From Clostridia bacterium (GTDB taxonomy: Bacteria; Bacillota; Clostridia; Oscillospirales; CAG-272), in NCBI GenBank assembly GCA_017408535.1, contig JAFQUL010000094.1:1-27674 (forward strand): 27,674 bases of DNA, written 5' to 3'. The notes beneath the pieces were generated by a model, which ran no database searches, was not told where the DNA came from, and saw only the letters and a program-made list of their open reading frames with translations. Position 1 is the stretch's first letter. Each line of letters starts with the position of its first letter. Position numbers and translations under genes: made by a program. This document shows positions 22,849 to 27,674 of the stretch, piece after piece.

Positions 22849-25137
22849 TCAGTTGTTTTTGTAGAAGTTTATAAGACAGCCCGCAAGTATGATACCGCGC
22901 TCGTCCTCGGTAAGAGAGGAGAAGGAGAGAGGCATCTTTACCGTCTCGCCGGTGGGTTTGATAACATATGCCTCAACCGCGCAGGTGTTGTCGCGTACTG
23001 AGGAGAGAATACCGCGGAGGAATATAAAGTCGCCTATCTCAAAGGGAGGCTCACCTTCAATGGTAAGGGGAAGCATACCCCAGTTGATGAGGTTACTGCG
23101 GTAACGCTTGGTTGCGTATTCGTGAGCAATATTTGCCCAGCCGCCGAGAACCTTCTGGCAGGATGCCGCCTGCTCACGGGCAGAACCGTCACCGGGCTTG
23201 TTGGCATATACCAGACTGCCGATACCGGTGTTCTCGGGTGAGAAATCGGGAGAGATTGCTTTTGCCGCTGCGATGACAGTTTCATAAGCGGGGTCAAGGT
23301 GTGAGAACTTCTCACCGGCACGTCTTGCGGCTTCAAGCTCTGCTATAGCCTTAGCTCTCGATACGTATTCGGGATCCTTTCTTGAAAGGGCGAAGGTGGA
23401 GAGCTTGTAGGGGTTTGAACGGTAGGACGAGGTCTCGCCGGAGGGGATAAGCTCGTCGGTGGTAGTAACGGGGTCGGTGATGCGAGCGGCTACCTTAAGG
23501 ATGAGGTCATCGGTAAGGGGAGCCATCTCTGGCCAGTCGGCAATGCCGGGGCCGAATTTCAGCTCTGCCTCGGGATCGGCCTTGCCGTATCCGAAGTAAA
23601 GTCTGTTCTTGTATACAGTATCGTCAAAGGTATAGCCGCGCTCGGTCTCCTCGTAGTCTATCTCGGTAGCGGCGGTAAGAATGCCGCCGTTCTTTGCGGT
23701 TGCCGCAATAGAACGAGCGTCCATCAGAGCAACAGAAGCTATCTGACCGTCGCCGGGCTTTGAGCCCTCGCGGTTTTCAAAGTTACGGGTGGAGTGACGG
23801 ATTGACAGCGCACCGTTTGAGGGAACGTCACCTGCACCGAAGCAAGGACCGCAGAATGCGGTACGGAGGGTAACGCCTGCCTGCATAAGCGCGGGAACTG
23901 CACCGTTCTTTGTAAGCTCGATAAATACCGGCTGGCTTGCGGGATATGCGGAAAGGGCAAAGCTGCCGTTGCCGGTGGAGCCGCCTGCAAGAATATCAGC
24001 GGCGGCGCAAAGATTCTCAAAGGTACCGCCGGCACAGCCTGCGATAACGCCCTGGTCGACTCTGATACCGTCCTTTGTTATCTTGTCGGTGAGGCGGAAC
24101 TCGCTCTTCAGCTTAAGCTGATCCTTTGCTCTCTCCTCTACCTCCTTAAGATATTTAACGGGGTCGGCATTCAGCTCGTTTATAGAAACTGCGTTGCTGG
24201 GGTGGAAGGGAAGTGCCGCCATACATTCAACGGCAGAAAGATCTATATCGACTACACCGTCGTAATATGCAACAGCATCGGGGGAGAGGGGAGAATAATC
24301 GCCGCCTCTGCCGTGTATCTCAAGATACTGCTTTGTCTTGTCATCAGTTACCCAGATAGAGGAGAGACAGGTGGTCTCTGTGGTCATAACGTCAATACCG
24401 CATCTGTAGTCCATAGAGAGACCGGCAATACCGTCGCCGATGAACTCAAGCACCTTATTCTTAACAAAGCCGTTTGCAAATACCGCACCGATAAGTGCGA
24501 TCGCTACGTCCTGAGGACCTACACCGCGGCGGGGAGTGCCGTGAAGGTGTACTGCAATAACACCGGGACGGTCAATATCGTAGGTGCGGCTGAGAAGCTG
24601 CTTAACTATCTCAGGACCGCCCTCGCCGACAGCCATGGTACCGAGAGCACCGTAACGGGTGTGGCTGTCAGAGCCGAGTATCATTTTGCCGCATCCTGCG
24701 AACATCTCACGCATAAATGCGTGGATGACAGCCTGGTGGGCGGGTACGTATATACCGCCGTATTTCTTTGCGGCGGAAAGACCGAATACGTGGTCATCCT
24801 CATTGATGGTTCCGCCAACGGCGCAAAGGCTGTTATGGCAGTTGGTGAGAACATAAGGAACAGGGAATTCCTTAAGACCGGATGCGCGTGCGGTCTGAAT
24901 TATACCTACATAGGTAATATCGTGAGATGCAAGAGCATCGAATTTGATTCTGAGCTTTTCCTCGCTTGACGAGGTGTTATGTGCGGTAAGTATCTTTGAC
25001 GCCATAGTACCGCGGCGGGCGGCATCACGGTCAAGATCGGTACCGGTAATATTTTTGATTTCAGCGGCGGCTGAAGGAGTGTCGGGGATGAGCTTTCCAC
25101 CGGCATAATATACTCCGCCGTGAGTAATAGTTACCAT
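22849..25137 (-). CDS. Aconitase-superfamily hydratase (YbhJ-like)
   Basis: The 762-residue protein has the aconitase layout of three N-terminal domains plus a swivel domain. Iron-sulphur cluster cysteines are C368 (VIAGCAGGTFEN), C429 and C432 (FCGPCFGAGD), at spacing like that of aconitase. Substrate-site motifs are VLTNCHNSLC, GSDSHTRYGALG (156-160 for SDSHT) and, in the swivel domain, GDGSAREQAAS followed by RYRSNLINWGMLPL. This is where aconitases have GSSRE and a conserved asparagine/glycine stretch. It is closer to E. coli YbhJ and the 'hydratase' group of Firmicutes than to AcnA/AcnB, so the substrate is probably not citrate. ATG 25137 follows GGAGG. It heads the cluster with the two Asp-box proteins and the FkbM-like gene, suggesting catabolism of an acid sugar or hydroxy acid. 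Confidence 0.9.
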   Translation of the reverse strand: MVTITHGGVYYAGGKLIPDTPSAAAEIKNITGTDLDRDAARRGTMASKILTAHNTSSSEEKLRIKFDALASHDITYVGIIQTARASGLKEFPVPYVLTNCHNSLCAVGGTINEDDHVFGLSAAKKYGGIYVPAHQAVIHAFMREMFAGCGKMILGSDSHTRYGALGTMAVGEGGPEIVKQLLSRTYDIDRPGVIAVHLHGTPRRGVGPQDVAIALIGAVFANGFVKNKVLEFIGDGIAGLSMDYRCGIDVMTTETTCLSSIWVTDDKTKQYLEIHGRGGDYSPLSPDAVAYYDGVVDIDLSAVECMAALPFHPSNAVSINELNADPVKYLKEVEERAKDQLKLKSEFRLTDKITKDGIRVDQGVIAGCAGGTFENLCAAADILAGGSTGNGSFALSAYPASQPVFIELTKNGAVPALMQAGVTLRTAFCGPCFGAGDVPSNGALSIRHSTRNFENREGSKPGDGQIASVALMDARSIAATAKNGGILTAATEIDYEETERGYTFDDTVYKNRLYFGYGKADPEAELKFGPGIADWPEMAPLTDDLILKVAARITDPVTTTDELIPSGETSSYRSNPYKLSTFALSRKDPEYVSRAKAIAELEAARRAGEKFSHLDPAYETVIAAAKAISPDFSPENTGIGSLVYANKPGDGSAREQAASCQKVLGGWANIAHEYATKRYRSNLINWGMLPLTIEGEPPFEIGDFIFLRGILSSVRDNTCAVEAYVIKPTGETVKMPLSFSSLTEDERGIILAGCLINFYKNN

Positions 25138-25186
25138 TTGAACCTCCGAAAAAGTATACTGAATAGAAAAATCTTTGTCATCCTAT

Positions 25187-25215
25187 ATTATATCATATAT
25201 CATCACGTGTTTCAA
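25187..25215 (-). promoter_or_regulatory. Sigma-A promoter of the hydratase cluster
   Basis: On the minus strand TTGAAA (25215-25210), 17 bases, perfect TATAAT (25192-25187). The spacer contains the palindrome CACGTG right after the -35 box, a possible operator. It is divergent from the flippase promoter. Confidence 0.87.
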
Positions 25216-25264
25216 TAACGGAAAATAAGAATATTTTGCTTTTTTTGCAAGGTATCGGCGGCAG

Positions 25265-25293
25265 TTGACTTTTGAGGTGTCGGGGTATATAAT
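25265..25293 (+). promoter_or_regulatory. Sigma-A promoter of the flippase-LicD unit
   Basis: TTGACT (25265-25270), 17 bases, perfect TATAAT (25288-25293). About 50 bases separate the -10 box from the coding region. Confidence 0.87.
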
Positions 25294-25344
25294 ATTAAGA
25301 GCGAAACTATAAAAAATTGAAAGAGAAAAAATACAGTGAGCAGT

Positions 25345-26778
25345 ATGAAAAGGACTACTATAGTCAATACTGTCTGGAAATTCGCCGAGAGGGTCTGCGC
25401 GCAGGTCATTTCACTTATAGTGGCTATATTGCTGGCGAGGCTTCTTACCCCCGACGAGTACAGTGTGGTAAGTATAGTAGTTATATTCTTTAATTTTGCC
25501 AACGTAATAATATCCGGCGGACTAAATACCGCCCTCATACAGAAAAAGGATGCGGATGCTGAGGATTATTCCTCGGTGCTTTACGTGAGTGTTCTTGTGT
25601 CCGCACTTATCTACCTGGTGCTGTTTTTTGCGGCACCGCAGATAGCGGCGGTATACGGACAGCCTCTTCTTATCCCCATCGTTCGTATAATGTCGTTGTC
25701 CCTTCCCGTATATGCCGTCAAGTCTGTGCTTTGTGCATATATCTCATCTACTCTGCAGTTCAGAAAGTTTTTCTTTGCCACTATCGGCGGTACTCTTGTA
25801 TCTGCCGCAGTTGGAATATATATGGCAATGAGCGGTTACGGTGCCTGGGCGCTTGTGGCTCAGCAGATGACCAACACCGTGATAGATACTCTGATACTTG
25901 CCCTCACCACCAGAATGAAGCTGCTTCTGAGGGTGTCATTTACTAAGCTGAAGGGGCTTTTCTCCTACGGCTGGAAGGTATTCGTATCTTCCTTGCTCTC
26001 CACCGCCTATAACGAGGTCATCCCGCTTTTTATCGGTATAAAATTCTCTGCCGCCAATCTCTCGCACTATACAAAGGGCAAGAATTTTCCTACGCTTATT
26101 TCAAACACTACCACGTCAACTCTCTCTGCTGTCCTTTTCCCTGTGCTTTCAAAGCACCAGGATGACAAAGAGACTCTGCTCAGATATACGAGAAAGTTTA
26201 TTTCCGTCAGCTCATATCTGGTGTTTCCTCTTATGCTCGGCTTTTTTGCGGTAGCCGATAAATTCGTTTTACTCTTGCTCACCGAGAAATGGCTGCCCGC
26301 CGCATATTATATAAGGATCTTCTCGATAGTTTCCATGTTCGATATGATCCATATCGGCAACTGCGAGACCATCAAGGCTATGGGCAGAAGCGACATTTTT
26401 CTGATAATGGAAGTAATAAAGAAATCTGCATATTTCGGAGTTATTGCCGCGTTTATGTTCTTCGGTAAAACCCCCGAGATGCTTGCTCTTGCATCTGTTA
26501 TCTGTACTCTGGTTGCTATCGTGGTCAACTCGGTTCCCAACAGGCGTCTCATCGGATACTCATATTCAAAGCAGGCGGCAGATATCCTGCCTAACCTTGC
26601 CATATCTATTCTTATGTGCGGCGGAGTAATGCTTCTCGGCAGGCTTAATATAAATACAGCACTCTTGTTTTTCCTGCAGATCGCCGCAGGCATAGTTATA
26701 TATCTGCTTCTCAGTCTTATAACGAGAAATAAAAATCTCGGATATCTGATCGGCGCAGTAAAGGAAAGAGCCAAATAA
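25345..26778 (+). CDS. Polysaccharide flippase (PST family, Wzx-like)
   Basis: It is an integral membrane exporter of the MOP superfamily that flips lipid-linked glycans or moves polysaccharide across the cytoplasmic membrane. It has 477 residues from ATG 25345; an in-frame GTG at 25336 would add three, and both starts have weak ribosome sites. Family features are the N-terminal RTTIVNTVWKFAERV, LLARLLTPDEYSVVSI, GLNTALIQKKDADAEDYSSV and about twelve hydrophobic segments. KLKGLFSYGWKVFVSSLL and LSHYTKGKNFP lie in the middle. This is the pattern of lipopolysaccharide-biosynthesis proteins such as TuaB. It is the first gene of a two-gene unit with the LicD-like gene 15 bases downstream. No glycosyltransferase is seen nearby, so the substrate glycan is unknown. 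Confidence 0.9.
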   Translation: MKRTTIVNTVWKFAERVCAQVISLIVAILLARLLTPDEYSVVSIVVIFFNFANVIISGGLNTALIQKKDADAEDYSSVLYVSVLVSALIYLVLFFAAPQIAAVYGQPLLIPIVRIMSLSLPVYAVKSVLCAYISSTLQFRKFFFATIGGTLVSAAVGIYMAMSGYGAWALVAQQMTNTVIDTLILALTTRMKLLLRVSFTKLKGLFSYGWKVFVSSLLSTAYNEVIPLFIGIKFSAANLSHYTKGKNFPTLISNTTTSTLSAVLFPVLSKHQDDKETLLRYTRKFISVSSYLVFPLMLGFFAVADKFVLLLLTEKWLPAAYYIRIFSIVSMFDMIHIGNCETIKAMGRSDIFLIMEVIKKSAYFGVIAAFMFFGKTPEMLALASVICTLVAIVVNSVPNRRLIGYSYSKQAADILPNLAISILMCGGVMLLGRLNINTALLFFLQIAAGIVIYLLLSLITRNKNLGYLIGAVKERAK

Positions 26779-26793
26779 TTTTCGGAGGAAAAA

Positions 26794-27477
26794 ATGATAA
26801 AGAAAATAAAAAAGTTTATGAGAACCTTTCCCCTGACCCGGGGTATATGGTGCCGTCTGTCAGACGAAAAGGTAAAAAAGATCAGACGTGACAATCTGCA
26901 GAAAAACGGCGTGGAAACTGTAAAAACGGTACAAGAGATACTTGAGAGCACCGGTGTGTTTTTCTTCTTCGATATGGGAACACTGCTTGGGATCGTCCGT
27001 GAGGGCAGGCTTCTCAAGCACGATATGGATATAGATATTGCGGCAGTTGTCGGCTCTGAGGAGGAGAAAGCGGCGCTGAGAGAGGCGCTCGTTGCCCGTG
27101 GATGTGCCATCCGCTATTCCTACTCTATCGAGGAGCTTGGAACAGTTGAGGAGTCCTTTATGATGAGTGATATCAAGTTCGATATCAATTACTATATCCG
27201 TGAGGATGACAGAGACGTTTGCTATCTTATGTATGAGGAGCCGGGCAGGGAATATAAGCACGGCGAGCTCAGCGTAGTCAAGCTTTCCTCTCCTCACATT
27301 TCTGAGCTTGAGAAGAAGGACTTTAACGGTACTATGATAAACGTACCGAGAAATGCCGAGGCTTATCTCGCTGTCAGATACGGCGAGAACTGGCGTATTC
27401 CTGACAAGGGATATATTTACTGGAAGGGCCCCAGCACATCTCCCACAGACTACACAGGTTATGTGACCTATTACTGA
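26794..27477 (+). CDS. LicD-like / nucleotidyltransferase-fold phosphotransferase
   Basis: The 227-residue protein carries FFDMGTLLGIVREG followed by HDMDIDIA (residues about 57-83). It corresponds to the LicD signature of GTLLGaxR followed by DDDIDI. In that family the aspartates bind metal and transfer phosphocholine or similar groups onto teichoic acid and other glycans. Here the first aspartate position reads HDMDID, with D77, D79 and D81 available. The C-terminal segment FNGTMINVPRNAEAYLAVRYGENWRIP is also typical. There is no signal peptide and no membrane segment, so it is cytoplasmic or peripheral. It is translated 15 bases after the flippase gene (GGAGG before ATG), supporting a joint role in making a decorated surface polymer. 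The donor group is unknown. Confidence 0.87.
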   Translation: MIKKIKKFMRTFPLTRGIWCRLSDEKVKKIRRDNLQKNGVETVKTVQEILESTGVFFFFDMGTLLGIVREGRLLKHDMDIDIAAVVGSEEEKAALREALVARGCAIRYSYSIEELGTVEESFMMSDIKFDINYYIREDDRDVCYLMYEEPGREYKHGELSVVKLSSPHISELEKKDFNGTMINVPRNAEAYLAVRYGENWRIPDKGYIYWKGPSTSPTDYTGYVTYY

Positions 27478-27496
27478 TAAGAAAATAAAAAAAGGC

Positions 27497-27527
27497 AAAA
27501 CCCGCAGTAATTTTCACTGCGGGTTTT
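27497..27527. terminator. Bidirectional terminator after the LicD-like gene
   Basis: AAAACCCGCAGT and ACTGCGGGTTTT form a perfect 12-bp stem around a 7-base loop, with A run upstream and T run downstream. It ends the plus-strand unit and the convergent minus-strand gene that stops at 27543. Confidence 0.93.
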
Positions 27528-27542
27528 CTTACACTGTTTCGT

Positions 27543-27674
27543 TTAGTATTCCGGTATTTCATCCGGGAAGTCATAAGGAAAGTCATCCGGTATTTCATCC
27601 GGCAACGCATCCGGGTATTTGTCCTGCATCACCGCTTCAAAGTCGATTTTGCTCATAAGATAACGAGCCGCATC
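27543..27674 (-). CDS. C-terminal end of an unidentified protein with an acidic proline-rich tail
   Basis: Reading the minus strand in from the window edge gives 43 codons and a TAA at 27543; the start is outside the window. The readable part begins DAARYLMSKIDFEAVMQDKY and ends in a repetitive tail, PDALPDEIPDDF then PYDFPDEIPEY. The tail arises from a 16-base direct repeat (CCGGATGAAATACCGG on the coding strand). An open frame ending 16 bases before a bidirectional terminator supports a real gene. The family cannot be recognised from this fragment. Confidence 0.6.
   Translation of the reverse strand, partial: DAARYLMSKIDFEAVMQDKYPDALPDEIPDDFPYDFPDEIPEY

Noticed and set aside
24202..24969. 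Open frame of 255 codons on the plus strand inside the hydratase gene
   Set aside because: It lies fully opposite a well-supported gene with iron-sulphur motifs and shows no recognisable domain or ribosome site.

Overview
The window looks like a chromosomal segment of an endospore-forming, low-to-mid GC Firmicute of class Clostridia. The evidence is a complete ctsR-mcsA-mcsB-clpC operon with CtsR operators, dipicolinate synthase genes dpaA-dpaB, strong Shine-Dalgarno sites, sigma-A promoters with 17-base spacers, and stem plus T-tract terminators. I cannot name a genus from sequence alone.

Layout. 1-607: start of a secreted protein (minus strand, cut by the window edge), possibly a DUF5722-like protein. 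652-2637: glycolytic pair pgk-tpiA (minus), with its own promoter. 2762-4889: U32 peptidase-family gene followed by uppP (minus), with promoter and terminator. 5060-6498: divergent dpaA-dpaB, making the spore-core solute dipicolinate. 6639-8165: promoter, leader and a uracil-permease gene carrying a single-base frameshift. 8234-12798: the protein quality-control operon ctsR-mcsA-mcsB-clpC (minus). Three CtsR operators surround its promoter.

13129-13582: a tRNA-Lys(TTT) with its promoter, then about 330 bases of stacked hairpins with repeated sequence and no gene. 13583-17743: a visibly more AT-rich four-gene block. It encodes an unusual ECF-type sigma factor with a long C-terminal extension, a secreted protein, a lipoprotein esterase and a second lipoprotein related to the first secreted protein. 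This is the least ordinary part of the window and could be a self-contained regulatory and cell-surface module.

17786-19434: a divergent pair, YfbR-like HD nucleotidase (minus) and D-2-hydroxyacid dehydrogenase (plus). 19495-25137: a minus-strand cluster of aconitase-family hydratase, two tandem Asp-box (sialidase-like) proteins without signal peptides, and an FkbM-type methyltransferase. It is driven by a strong promoter divergent from the next unit. 25265-27477: polysaccharide flippase plus LicD-like protein, probably decorating or exporting a surface glycan. 27543-27674: C-terminal end of an unidentified minus-strand gene with an acidic, proline-rich tail.

Most transcription units are insulated by perfect bidirectional terminators, so operon boundaries are unusually clear. 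All functional calls rest on motif recognition by eye; no database search was run.
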